Below, piece after piece: positions 11,551 to 23,944 of a stretch of DNA of 64,000 bases. The notes beneath the pieces were generated by a model, which made no database searches, had not been told where the DNA came from, and was given only the letters and a program-made list of their open reading frames with translations. The translations under genes were made by a program, and so were the position numbers. Location: the NCBI GenBank assembly GCA_018873245.2, contig JAEMBT020000005.1, forward strand, positions 11,612,001 to 11,676,000, given 5' to 3'. This stretch comes from Archegozetes longisetosus. Lineage: Eukaryota; Arthropoda; Arachnida; Sarcoptiformes; Trhypochthoniidae. Each line of letters opens with the position of its first letter. Within the stretch, counting starts at the first letter, position 1.

Positions 11551-12371
11551 AAAGGACAATGCCCAAATCCTCCTTAAATGAATCAAGATCAATTTGGTAT
11601 CAAACGAGAGGTTCGAGGAGTAGAATCGAGATTTGAAAGAATTTTTGAAACCTAAAATGGCTGACACAAGGTATGGCTAAATAACTGGTAAATATCAATA
11701 TGCGTATTTCATTCGTTCTTTTGCACGAAAATAAAAGGTTTAAAATATAGCTAGTAATTATATATCAACGAGAAATGTGTTAGAATAAAAAGAAAAAGTA
11801 TATAAATAAAATTGTGTAAAAATAAAATCAAGTCAAGTCCTTGTCGGTGTATTCCAGAACTACGGAGACCTCGTTCAGCGAGACTGCTGGTTCTGGGATC
11901 TCAGGTTCGTACCTGCTGAACCCGAGAAACCAAACAACCGCCATTATGTGTGCACAGCACCCGACGGTTCTGAGGCCATTTTTGCACTGACAACAGTACC
12001 CGAATATTGCCTCAACACCGGTTCTCATTACATCTACTGAAACGTAGATGTAGTATTTAATCTAATCCCTGTAACATTTAGGCATGAATGAAAAGAATGA
12101 TTTTTTATAGCCTTTACTATTTCAGATTCAATTAGGTTTTATGTTAAGAGGATTCAAATAATACAAGCATGTTTAAACGAGTTTTTATGCTTAAAAATAC
12201 AAAAAATAGTTCTTATAATAATGTTCCAAAGGCCATAGTTCGTGTCAGCCATCTTGGATTTCAAAAACTCTTTCAAATCTCGATTCTAATCTTTATTACC
12301 TTTCGTTTGATACCAAATTTGTCTTGGTTCATTCAAGGAAGGATCACTATGGGTTTAGGGCATTGTACTTT
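11551..12371. mobile_element. non-autonomous element with a SWIM-finger remnant
   Basis: About 125 bp at the left end (from AAAGGACAATGCCC) reappear inverted at the right end (GGGCATTGTACTTT). The shared blocks include TTTGGTATCAAACGA and AATCGAGATTTGAAAGA. It is smaller than the 7154-9030 element and keeps only the SWIM end of the transposase gene, so it looks like an internal deletion derivative. Confidence 0.7.
11828..12028 (-). pseudogene. SWIM zinc-finger end of a DNA transposase
   Basis: This short frame reads GYCCQCKNGLRTVGCCAHI and then VVWFLGFSRYEPEIPEPA. The CxC...CxH spacing is that of a SWIM finger and all four zinc ligands are present. The catalytic DDE part is missing. The same tail pattern is found in the broken transposase at 8431-8551 and at 35452-35540, which supports a shared family. 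Confidence 0.65.
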
Positions 12372-15055
12372 AATAATGTGCGTTATAAAAATATGTTGTT
12401 TTATCAAAAGAAGAGTCTCAAGAACCTCAATATGTGAGTCTTATATATTGTTTCGCGTTTCTAGAAAAGTCTAAGAATAGCCATGGTGACAATAGATCAG
12501 CGTTAGCTAGTACAGGATTTTATAATTAATACTAAAGTTTAATACTAAAGTACGTTAATGTTAGTTCTGATCACATCAAAATAATCTAAATATTGTCACG
12601 TTTAATTTCAACGTAAGAAAATTTATGGAATTATTCTTAATTTACAACACTTTGAAAAGTAGGTGTTGAGTCAAAAACTCGATTACAGTCCAGTCTGATG
12701 ATATTTCCCCAAAATATAGGAATTTGTATATCTTAGATATGTACAAAAGTTTTTAAATAATTTTCTTATATCTATAGTTTGCAAAAATAACAATATATAA
12801 ATACGACTTACCGTTTGACTTGATCCGAAAGAAATTGGTCTAGTCTTCTTGAAGTCTATTAAATTAAATCAAAGTGTATATTCACAAGTATCAGGGTAAG
12901 AGTAATATCTCTTTGACATAAGATAGTATTATTCATCAAATTCAATGAAGTCAATAAAAAAATTATAATTTTTTATAGCTTTCACATATAAATATCTTAT
13001 TCACTTCCAAAGTAGTGATTAGGCTCAACTTTATACTATCAAATCAAAAGAAGGAATGAGCTCTACGCTTTCTTTATTGCCCTTAGATATACTGATGTTT
13101 TGGTGATACTTTTTATCACCGAAACTTTCCACAATGTGACTAAAAATAACTCATTGTATTCGTACTATTGTCAGCAAAACCCTTCAATACTTGACCATAA
13201 ATTGGTCAAAAATAGCTTAGGTATTCTTATCTTCTAAACATTTTCTATTACTTGACCACAAATTGGTCAAACAACTCAAAATTTAATTTGTCTAACTATT
13301 TTTGGCATAAAAATGCAAAATTACTTACTTAGTATTAATGTATACTATTAAGTTTTTAGGGTTAAGATTATTTATTTTAATTAAGTGTGTGTGTGCTTGT
13401 GCATGCGAGTGTTTGTTTTTGGCAATATAAATTTTATCAGTAACTATTTCAAATACAAATAAGTCTCTTCATGAACATGGTTATTTCTTACGCAATTTAA
13501 TTGCAATCCTTTATCATATCTTTAGGGACAAAAGGGTAATTAGCTATAATTTTCTTAGTATTTCCGTTGTCTTAACAAATACAATGAGTTCATTTTTTAA
13601 AAGTTCATCTGAGATCGTATAACAAATCTTTTCTATTTTACTTTTTAATAAATACCTATCAAATTAATAGAAATCTCAAATTTGTAATACGAAAAATGCT
13701 GCTAAAACATATTCTTAAGAACGAAATCATGTCCAAAGAAGCGTGAGAAATGAATTTTCTTTATCTTCATAGATAGTTTCGATGGCACTCTTTTCTCTGG
13801 TCTATCTTCATATCAAGGTATAGACAAACAGGAAAAGGCTTGCAATCAAACTCCATTTAACACTAAATAGAACATAAAATTTTATGATAAATCTTCATTG
13901 CTTAATATGAGGTTTTCGACATAAAATTCTGCATAAGAGTTTTTAATGAAAAATTGATATATACGCATAAGTAAACGTGTTCAGTGTCAACTTATAACTA
14001 ATTTCCATGTTTCTAAGAATTAATGGATCATAAAGGTTATTAGCGATCTAATTTACCATAGTATAATTTTTAAACGCACTTCCACTTCCATTGGGTCAGA
14101 CAAAACTATATCCATCTTCATCATTTTTTATATAGAATGCTCTTTGGTTGTAGATGTCCTCTACGTGCTATATATGAATTTTACTAGCTTTAAACATTCT
14201 AAATTTTCATAGGGTAGCGATCATTAACTTGAAAGTGTTAGTCCAGTAAAAAAATCTTCACTACCATAAAAACTTGAGTCTGATTCTTAGTTATGATTCT
14301 TTTATTATTAATTAACTGAAAGTAGCAATAAATTTTTAACATTATCTATTAATTTAGTTTAACTAATTCATACGATGACTAATAATTCTTCATTATAGCA
14401 TTAGGAAAATCTTGGTAAATAGTCTAAATATGATGAATTCATAGCTTAGAAGTAGATGAAATTTCACAGAATTTTATGTCGTGTACCTTATATTAAAGAA
14501 CAAATAACTAACTGATAAGCCATTTACATTTTGTGTAACTATAAAAGAATTGAAGCGAAACTGTAATTACTATGAATTAGAAATGTATAAATAAAATATG
14601 TAAAAATCTGTAATTCTATAAATAGTAATGGATTTGATATTCCGTTTATTGATTTTAAGTTTTTATTATAATAATTATAATTTACTTAAAGATAGTTGCG
14701 ATAAATTCCATGATAGTATAGTACACTTTTGGAAATGAAGAAAGTTCAAAGCTATTATATCTAAAAATCTATAAATATGCAACAATTCAGTATAAAACTT
14801 ACAACAATCTGGTTTCTTCAGTAATGAAAATTATTTTCAAAATGATATATGTTTAAGCCAACATATTATTCAGAGTTTTATTATTAATAGTGAAATAAAC
14901 AAATGTTTTGAATTGTTTTTATTTTTCTTCGCTAAAAATTTAATGCTGTTACCGCTGAATTAAATATTTTTATTTTTTATCTGTCAATGCATGATAAATG
15001 CAAAATATCTGGTTTCTATGCGATTTGACTTGTTTTTCTCGATACTACTCATAGT
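12372..15055. other. non-coding DNA, nothing genic recognised
   Basis: About 2.7 kb of AT-rich DNA. It holds a short GT-rich stretch near 13386-13420 and two near-identical palindromes (separate entry). No exon pair, RNA gene or terminal repeats were recognised. Confidence 0.45.
13191..13270. repeat. two copies of a 19-bp palindrome, 61 bp apart
   Basis: TTGACCATAAATTGGTCAA at 13191-13209 and TTGACCACAAATTGGTCAA at 13252-13270 differ by one central base. Each holds TGACC and GGTCA, which are nuclear-receptor-type half-sites facing outwards. A regulatory role is only a guess, since no gene start lies nearby. Confidence 0.4.
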
Positions 15056-15357
15056 CAGAGAAAGGCAAGATAGTTGAAAAAATAATTTATTGATATAATT
15101 ATGAAATAGACCCTAATAATGAACCTTGCATTTTTTATCAAAACTCGATCCAATAGAGTATTGACAATGTCAGCGACACATTGTTATAAAACATCTTCTA
15201 GTGAATGATTTACGCCTCAATACATATATTTACCTTATTGAAATGTAAATCACGTATTAAAAGTAAACATCTGATAGTAAAACTCAAAGTTTGATTTTAG
15301 AGTTAGTTCAACAATTATATTAATCAACTATTTTTTCAACTATCTTGCCTTTCTCTG
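15056..15357. mobile_element. CAGAG-type hAT MITE, copy B (302 bp)
   Basis: Both ends read CAGAGAAAGGCAAGATAGTT in inverted orientation. Flanks CTCATAGT (15048-15055) and CTCATAAT (15358-15365) form an 8-bp target duplication with one mismatch, which points to hAT-type mobilisation. No coding content. Confidence 0.8.
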
Positions 15358-15842
15358 CTCATAATATCATTGTTAATGCTCAACTATATGCTGAGCTTCT
15401 ATACAAGCTTTTACTCTATTTTTCTTCTAAATTTTCAATTGAATATAGAATTTACCTCATATTTGAGTCGAAATTGTATTACTTATTTCCAAAGCCTATG
15501 AAAAATCAATTTAATACACAAACATTTGGTAAGCAATTCAGTTTCGACAAACCTCAGGAGGATATACTCCGATAATAAAAGAGCTTGAGATTTCGCAATT
15601 TTATTTTAATAAAAATTAAATTTCAAGTATTCAATTAATTTCAAGTTGACAGCTATTAGAATAACACTTCTGAAGATCAGAATTAGGAAGAGATGAAATT
15701 TTATTTAGAAAATAGAGTTTAAAAATTAAACCTAATATTAGGTCACTTAAATTCTCTTTGTTAAGAAGAATCAATTTAAATATTTTCATAAATCTAATTA
15801 TTTAACATATAAATGATGGAATTGACAATGATATGTCAGAGA
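15358..15842. other. non-coding spacer
   Basis: AT-rich DNA between the MITE and the SINE. The open frame at 15345-15575 starts inside the MITE end and resembles nothing, so it is not called. Confidence 0.4.
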
Positions 15843-16088
15843 CTGGAGGGTCACTGAATGTAGTGGTCAGCGAGTCGAATCTTGGGGTGGAGATCCCAGA
15901 TTCGAATCTTGTAGTCATTGTACTTCTTTAATAGCGATGTGCTGGCCGCATGCCCTCGTTATAACCGCCTCTGGCCCAATGCATATGCCCCGCCCGATCG
16001 CTTTGGCAAAAAACTCTCTCTGTAACAGGGCTTGAGTGAGTCTCCCGAAAGAGAGTTGGACGCACGGTAGTGAATGAATGAATGATGA
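15843..16088 (+). mobile_element. tRNA-derived SINE, family 1 (about 246 bp)
   Basis: The head resembles a tRNA with an A-box-like TGTAGTGGTCAGCGAG and a B box GATTCGAATC at about 15900-15910. A GC-richer body follows, ending in a GAATGAATGAATGATGA-type tail. A 10-bp direct repeat ATGTCAGAGA flanks it at 15833-15842 and 16089-16098. The head does not fold as a full tRNA by eye. Together these mark a retroposed SINE. Confidence 0.8.
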
Positions 16089-16098
16089 ATGTCAGAGA

Positions 16099-17093
16099 TT
16101 TTTCAATATGAAAGTAAACTTTTCTCTTTATAGAAGAATGCACACTCTATTATAGGGTAAACATAAAAAGTTCATTTAATAAAACTTTAAATCAAAATAA
16201 ACAACAAATAAATGATGGCTTATATATTTAACGGAGAAATAATTTTTCTTTTGACCGAATTAATCAAATATGAAGTCACCGAAAATAGTCAAACCTTTGT
16301 ATATTGAAGATATGTATAAGCTTAGTATAGAGAATAATCGTAAAAATTATTTTCTATTATATAAAGTTCGATAATTTACTATCAATTTTTTTGGTATGCA
16401 CTCAAATTTATTTAATTAAAATATGACCCCCTTATTTATAAAAAAATGTGCTTAAAAACTCAGACATCAATGATGATCCCATCCTTCATATATTATTTGT
16501 AATACATTTCGTATTTAAAAAATTTAGTATTCCATGTATTATTTGACTGCTTGATGTATTAAGGGAAAATGATAAATTTTATAATAGAACTTTACTTAAT
16601 TCAAAAAGTAGAATTTCAAACACTAGAACTGTTAAAGAAATAAAAACTATTTTATTTATAATAGATTCTTATCTTTAAAAGTGAGATGTTCTCGACAATT
16701 GACCTCAATAGTAACTTTATTTATCAATAAATAGATTAATTGTGATCCTTTCATTGCATTCCCAGAAATAATGTCAAACACCTTTCAATACTTTACACTT
16801 TACACTTTATAATCTTTTCTGAGAACTGAACAAAGAACTCAAACAAATATATTTAGTAATCTCTTAACACCTTGTCATTCAATGGTTATACTTAAAGCAA
16901 TAAACACCCCAGGATCTCGGGATCCCAAACCCCTCTCTAGTGAATTATAGATCCGTTAAACTTGTACTGATCTCTAAATGTTGGCACAAGTGGCTTGCTG
17001 TTGCGTCCGATGCAGACATCGTTAAAGACATTATTAAGAGTTTGATCACTTCTCAAATCTTTTATTGTTATTTTTCGATTTCTTGATCATTAT
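16099..17093. other. non-coding DNA, nothing recognised
   Basis: AT-rich spacer between the SINE and the nested MITE. No exon or repeat pair was recognised. Confidence 0.4.
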
Positions 17094-19094
17094 CAGAGTT
17101 TGGTAAAATAATTGAAAAAATAGTTGATCAATATAATTGTGAAACGAACTCTAATATTGAATCTTGAATTTTACTATCAAATATTGAATTTTAATATATG
17201 ATTCACATTTCAGTAAGATAAATATATTATAGATAAATATATATATTGAAACATAAATAATGTACTAGATGTTTTGGTCAGTTTCGGGAGGTGGAGTGAA
17301 GGCTATGACTCGAGAACCACTCAATGTTTAAATTAATGTAATATATCAATGGACTCTGCTCCATGTGGCAAATACTTCAACCTATATCACTGCCCTTGGG
17401 TCATGACATTTGACCTCGATAAGCACAAAAATAAAAACGACCCAAAATTTCTACATTGAGCGATTTTCAAAATTCGACCGTGGTTCGATTCAGCATCATT
17501 TACTGCTTCAATAAGTCTATGGGGCCTACCCTCTATATGACCTCTGACCTTTGTTAGAAGCTAAAAACTAGTCCAAGTTGTACATTTTATGCATTTTTAA
17601 GTGTGATTTTGACTTTTGGCTTTTAATTTAAGCTTTTTCAGAATCTCCTGTGCCTCTAACACATTGAGACAACATTTGGCCATGATATTGAACTTTGATC
17701 TTTGATCTATAGAATTGTTACTTCTTTTCTACTACACAAGTGGAGTATAATTGGATTCGCCTCGTCATAATAAGTTCACTGATATCTTATTTGCCTGTCT
17801 CATGACTTTTGACTCCTTAACGCTTCCCTAGCGTTAATGTTTCCACTAGAACTTGATTTTTCTGGTCACATAATTAATTAATACATTTAGAGCCCTAAAA
17901 CAATGGTCGTCGATAATTAATCATATATATTGCATCTTCTATATTGCATCATTCATCTTATATCATCCGCATTATCTTTTGTACTGGATCTTTCGAATGT
18001 TCTGCCAAAAAGAGGCCATTGAATTTATATTCGATGTATATATTTTCTGAATCAGTAAAATGATTAGATATTAGGGGAAAAAATTCATCCCTGGGTACAC
18101 CCATTATAGAAAGTTACGCCCACTTTTCTAATTTTCATTAATTTTATGTTTAAGCTGTAAAAAGTGATTTAAGAGTTTTTCATTTTAAATTATTCATCTT
18201 GTCTATAATTCATAGCATGATTTGAGTTTCAATTAGGTTGGGTTAGGTTGGATGAGGTTGGGTTTGGTTAAGTTTTGTTACAATTAAATGTTTCTGTCTC
18301 TTTATTTCATTTAATCTCGTTCATTTGATCCCAGATAATTTTTCACCTAGAGTCATTGAGAGTTTATAACTGTGCCTCACTCTCTATACTGAATCTATTG
18401 ACACCTCACTCATTAAAATCTGACCAGTAGTTTCTACTGTATACTTACACCATACTTCAATTATATATATATGTATAATACGCGCGGGGGGAGGTGCAAA
18501 ATTTTTAAAACGTGCGTACCTGGATATGAATTTTTCTTTTGATATATACTCTTTATATTAATGACAAGATGCTCGTCCTCGTTACATTTAGTCCAACAGA
18601 ACCGAAGGTCAAAGTTCACTGACAAGGTCAAGTGGGGTAGAGAAGTGTGTGGAAGGTTAAGAAGATTAGTAGCAGGTCAAAGACATATTTTAAGAACCAG
18701 GGATAAGCCTTAAAACGCATAAAACTCTCAACTTCAATTTATTTTTGGCTTGTATAAAAGGTCAGAGGTCAAAAAGAGGGTAGCTCTCATAGACAAATTG
18801 AGACAATAGGCCATGCTCAATCGAACGATGATTGAATTTGCAAATCGCGCAACGTGAAAATTTTGAGTCAATTTGGTTTTAGACGTATACCGAGGTCAAA
18901 GGTCATTGTATAGGACCACGTTAGCAAATTTGGGATGTAAAGAGGAGTCTAACGATAGTTCACTTTTGGCCGTATGTTGAGTGGTTCTCGAGTTATAGCC
19001 TTCACCCCATCTCCCGAAACTGACCGTTTAATGTTAGCGTTTGTTTCACAATTATATTAATCAACTATTTTCTCAACTATTTTGCCTAACTCTG
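17094..19094. mobile_element. CAGAG-type hAT MITE, copy C, split by a second element
   Basis: The left end (CAGAGTTTGGTAAAATAATT) and the right end (inverse of CAGAGTTAGGCAAAATAGTT) are the same termini as copies A and B, but stand 2 kb apart. Flanking 8-mers ATCATTAT and ACCATTAC match at six of eight positions. The extra length is a foldback element at 17276-19025. Confidence 0.7.
17276..19025. repeat. foldback element nested in MITE copy C (1.75 kb)
   Basis: The ends read GGTCAGTTTCGGGAG in inverted orientation. The symmetry continues inwards as GGTGAAGGCTATAACTCGAGAA-type blocks and further GACCTCTGACC blocks, so each arm is several hundred bases long (17276 to about 17610 against about 18660-19025). 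No transposase was recognised in the loop. A GGTTGGGTTAGGTTGG stretch lies at about 18236-18252. Confidence 0.75.
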
Positions 19095-19699
19095 ACCATT
19101 ACTTGGTTCACAACTTATCATTTCATGTCACGACAAATTATCATTATGATTTGATGTGACTAAAAAAGGCTTTTGAGTACAAGTCCATGTATTCTGCCTC
19201 CAAGAAAATTTTTTTGGTTAAGAAATGTTTTATTTAGACCTTTTTATATTATCTCTAAAATATTGATCCATTTTGAAATTTTCTTCAATTTACGATCCTT
19301 TAGTAGTTTATAGCGTAATTTCCTAAAAATAGAAAACTGATTACGAATAAAAGCATTACTTGGCAATAATCTATTTATGTCTATAGTTACAATCTCTGTT
19401 ATGACGAAAGAAATGTTTCAATTTCTTGAGCAATGACTCACATTTTAGTCTTTATTAAATCTAATTAGATGAGTGGAATATTTGGCCGAAAATCTTATTT
19501 TTATATTGCTATATTATAATTCAAACTATTATTTCATTGAACTAAATGAAAAAATCTATAGTTAGGAAAAACACTGGTGACATCTCAAGTCAAATATAAA
19601 TAACTGGGTTCACATCCTTATGACGTATAGAAAATCAAGTTATTTTGATAGCTAAAGCAATAAACAACAGCAACTGTCTGTGTTAAATAATTAGACAAA
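19095..19699. other. upstream region of the ZYG11/ZER1-like gene
   Basis: AT-rich DNA between the MITE and the start codon at 19700. No promoter element could be placed with confidence. Confidence 0.4.
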
Positions 19700-22600
19700 A
19701 TGTTTTCGACTCCTCTAAAATTACGTGAAATATGTCTAGAGTACTTGAGAGAAAGTATTTCGATTATATATTGTCCGAAAGATATGGTAATAGATGGTGA
19801 CTTAACTGAAGATTTATTAAAATCTCTTTCGGCTAACAATCAATTAACAGATGAAGTCTTATTGATGCCAATCTTCGACAGTACAATAACTCAATTGAGA
19901 CATGTTCGCATTCCTAATGCCTCACAGTTGTCTACGGTTGGATTGAAAGTTCTTAGGACCCATCGGGTTAATGAATTAGAAATTCGTGGTCTTATAAAGT
20001 GTACAGTCGATGAATTAATTAGTTGTTTAGGTGAATGGTCTCTATTAAAGTTGAGATACTTGAAAATCTCTCATTCTTCATTCACCAGTAGTGATGAGGT
20101 ATCAATTTTTACTTTTTAGGTCCTGTATATTTAATAAACTACCTATTTGAAAAGTTCGGAATATTTACTTATTTTTCACTGAATTTCAATGTCAGATATG
20201 TAAAACTTGTTAATTTTCTGAGAAAATTTTTTAAGAAAAAGCCAAAATACTTTTAGGTTCTTAATAGATTGTTTTACAATATTTTTATTGAGGAAATGAG
20301 TCATTGGTCTAAAACTTTACAAAATTCTTACAATAGAGTTTGAATATGAAATCTATAGACTAATATTAAGTTTCCACCCTAAATACTGAAGTTTGTATTA
20401 TAAATTCCATGCGCCAGAAAAGAATTTTAGTCCAACGATAAAATAATGGATAAATCCATTTTTCAAAAATAGTATTTAAGGAAAAATCTATAAATTTGAG
20501 CCTGTCTAGTAAGTCGGCATATGGCTTCTGGTACTAAACGATATCTCAGAATAGAAAGATATTTTCTAGAAGCTAAAAATATAGCATCTAGGAAAGTTTA
20601 TGTCATTAACTAAATCATTCCTCCTGGAAAATTGAATGCCTCGCCCAGTACCTCCTAATTAAAATATAATCGTTGATAATAATGTTTAATAACCCTAAAA
20701 CCAAGGAACACAAAGCTATCATCAGATTAGTTCTATTGAATTCATACAGGGTGATCAATAATTGTCGATATCATTTCATCTCTATTGATTGACACAATTG
20801 ATGCGTTGTTCAATTGTAAGCGTTGCAATTGTAATAATAATCAGGTCACGGCACAATGAAAAGTATAAAAACTTGGGGAGTTATCAATTATAAATATGTT
20901 GAAATCATAGTTCTAAATTAGTTGGTTTTGAAATAATCGAAAAATTAAATGGCATCGCTAATTGTTGATCACACTGTAATATTGTCACTTCAGTGGTATA
21001 ATGCGCTAACTCAGAAAGTTCTGTTATGGACAAGTTTGAGTTTAAAGTTTAGAATCATAATTCGAAGACATTATAACAGTTGTACTCGAAGTTATATATT
21101 TCGAAATCCATTTGGAAGTTTTGAGGTTCTATTTGAGCAAATTATAGAGGTTTAATGTCTTACTTCAAAAGTGGCATTAACTCATTCTGTCAAAATTTTC
21201 GAGTTAACGCATTATAGCATTGAGGCGACGATATAATAAAACTACTGTTTAATTCAAAACATTTTACTAATAGTTATTTGAAACAGCAATCTTAAGTAAA
21301 TTGTTATCTTATTCGTAGTTTTATGCAAACTTCCAAAGCCTTCAAGTGCTAGACGTGAGTCACACACAATTCAATGATAGAGGATTAAAAATAGTGGTAA
21401 AAGACTTACCATGCCTTCAAAGACTTAATATATCAGCAACTCATGTCATGGATATAACACCACTTCTTAATTATAATAAAAGTCTCAAATCTCTTTCAAT
21501 GTATAACTTGAGGTCAACTTCAGGCAGCTGTGACGAATTTGTGCCAATACTTATACAACTAAATCTATTAAAATATTTGGATATATCTGACGAGTGGGAC
21601 AATCCTTTACAAGATGACATAAATGAGATACTAAAAAATCCTCAATGTTTCAAATATCTCGAGAGTTTTGATATCTCCGGAAAAAATGGAATCGATAGCG
21701 AAGAGTTGAAGAAATTTATTGCTTATAAACAGCAATTGAGTTCCGAATCATTAAAATTTTTAGGTCTTATGAACACATCTGTTTGTTTTGAAGATTATTT
21801 CTCTAATCCCCAATCGCATGATACGGATCTCGTAGTCACTGGTAACGCAACCGAATCACAGATTATCGAATCATTACGTCGTTACAAACAAAGACCAAAC
21901 TTTGTTGAAGAATCATTATTTAATTTATTTGACTATATCTTAACTTATTGTGAGCCCATATCTGATTTAATTGATTTGATTATTATTTTAATGAGAGAAC
22001 ATTCAGAAATACTTAGTATACAAACTATTGGTACAGCATGCCTTTATAATTTGACCATGGGTGAATTGAGCAAAAATCTGCATCCGAAAGTATTGAAAAA
22101 AGTAATAAATGCGACCCTTAATGCTATGCAAATGTTTCCAAATGAGCAACATTTACAGGAAACTGCAATATTGACGTTATTTAATGGAAGTAAACTTAAT
22201 ATCTCACTCGATAAATTTAAATGCATTCAATTAGTTATGGACTACTTGGTCACTTTTAAGGATGTGAATTTTAGTCCGTATGCGATCCACGTCTGTTCGA
22301 TACTTGCCTTTCAGATCCCACCAAATGAGAAATCAAAATTAGGATCAGAACATATTTATATGGAAACTCTTCTGGACATCGTGAGAAGTTATGTTCAGAT
22401 AGCCTTAAATAATGTATTACTTGAGTCAACCTTAGGGATACTCTGGAATCTAACCGATGAGTCTCCAAAAACTTGCGAAACGTTTTTAGAAAAAAGTGGA
22501 TTAGATTTATATCTACTTGCTTTGAATGTAAGGTTATGTTTAATTAGTTTATTGCTGACTGAGTTTCGTTTGATACAGTTTTTCTATTTTCTTTAATCTA

Positions 22601-23374
22601 GACATATGTTGATCAGGGCACGATCGAGGTGCAAATTTTAGGTTTACTCTGCAATTTCGCTGAAGTTTCCTATTTAAGACTAAATTTAATGAAATTAGAA
22701 TTTCTAACTGCTTTCCGGTATTTAATTAATTCGTTATTAAGTTTTTGAATTTAATTTCAAACTAATAGCTAATTGACATTTACATTGACTTAGGAATTTA
22801 ATTCATTCGCCGCAAATCGATGTTAGCTATTTTGCGGTAGGAATATTTGCTAATTTGTGCAGTGATGGAATTCAGAACTGGTCATGTTCCTCCATGGATT
22901 TTAATACTATTTTAGATGAACTTGTGAGAATTTTTTTATTGATTCAAGAATGATTAAAATTTCTTATAAATTATTTTTCAAATTTTTCTAATATTAAGAT
23001 GAAAGTAATCCTAAATTGGGAAGCACCAGCATATGAAATCTGTTTTTATCGTTCATTTCGACCATTCATAACTCTGCTCAAATGTTTTGAATCACCCGCT
23101 ATTCAGTTGTGGGCCACTTGGGCCATACATCACGCGTGCTCCAAGGATCGTGAGTCAAATAACTGGAAAATATGATTTAGTACTATTTAAATTTTACCTA
23201 TAATTTCTTTTCACAGCTGAACGTTATTGTCAAATGTCGATTGAAGAAAATGTGACTCAAGTTATAGAAACTATTTATCAGACTACAAAAATTAATGGAA
23301 ACGAGTCGCTTAAATCTCTTTGTGGACTAACTTTAGATATTATTAAGGAGGAATTTCCGAATTTTATTCATTAA
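19700..23374 (+). CDS. ZYG11/ZER1-family CUL2 ubiquitin-ligase substrate receptor
   Basis: Proteins of this family recruit substrates, including glycine N-degrons, to CUL2-Elongin ubiquitin ligases. Six exons, all GT-AG, join in frame to 720 residues: 19700-20098, 21319-22527, 22602-22717, 22794-22923, 22999-23149 and 23217-23374. The first intron is 1.2 kb; the others are 67-76 nt. The N-terminal leucine-rich part contains LQVLDVSHTQFNDRGL and LQRLNISATHV. The second half is armadillo-like. Its last exons carry the most diagnostic text: VSYFAVGIFANL, then YRSFRPFITLLKC, then QLWATWAIHHAC and ERYCQM. Size is close to the 700-770 residues usual for the family. All reading frames are intact. 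Whether it is the ZYG11 or the ZER1 orthologue was not resolved. Confidence 0.93.
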
Positions 23375-23511
23375 TTTTTAATCGAACTATTCTTTATATC
23401 AGTAACGAATATAGATTACAAGATTGAATAATAGCTTCTTACACTTGTATGAAATGAAATTTCTCAGAAACGATATACTCTGACTGGGTTGATCAAAATA
23501 CTAAATAACTA

Positions 23512-23942
23512 TTAGGTTGGTGGGAAATAAATGGCCGATTTGGTATAGTATTACTGTCTTTCACTCAATTCATGAGGAATCCACTTATCAAGTTTCTTTA
23601 CTTTCGAAATTTTTCAAACCAACTGCGCTTGAAATTGTGCGCTCTGTAGCCGCACCCTGGCCCCATGCTCTCTGGATGTTTCGCGTAGCTTCTGCAGCGT
23701 TACGTCCGAGCTTGAACTCATAAAGCATTAACACTCGAAAATCACGTTTATTCATATTTTGATAAAAACTCACAAAAAGATTTACTTCGTTAATTAACAA
23801 TAAACAAATGGTGAATTATATAGACTATATTATAAACTATAAACACGATATACCAACAACATAAATTAGCTAATGCGTTTTGTCATAATCAATCTACAAG
23901 TATGAACATGTTCAAACGGCCATTTATTTCCCACCAACCTAA
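23512..23942. mobile_element. mariner deletion derivative (431 bp)
   Basis: The two ends are identical inverted repeats of 26 bp that start TTAGGTTGGTGGGAAATAAA. A TA dinucleotide flanks each side (23510-23511 and 23943-23944), the mariner target duplication. The interior keeps a piece of the transposase N-terminus on the minus strand. Perfect ends suggest recent movement by a helper element. Confidence 0.92.
23588..23800 (-). pseudogene. mariner transposase N-terminal fragment
   Basis: The frame contains NKRDFRVLMLYEFKLGRNAA and then GQGAATERTISSAVG. This is the start of the first DNA-binding helix-turn-helix of mariner transposases. The DDD catalytic domain is absent and the frame ends after about 56 relevant residues. 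It lies inside the 23512-23942 element. Confidence 0.88.
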
Positions 23943-23944
23943 TA

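Noticed and set aside
15345..15575. protein-coding gene
   Set aside because: It starts within the MITE end, has low-complexity AT-driven composition and no splice partner.
15855..15925. tRNA gene
   Set aside because: Same reasoning: a tRNA-like head of a SINE with a 10-bp target duplication.
15928..16143. protein-coding gene on the minus strand
   Set aside because: It overlaps the SINE body; the open frame is a by-product of its composition.
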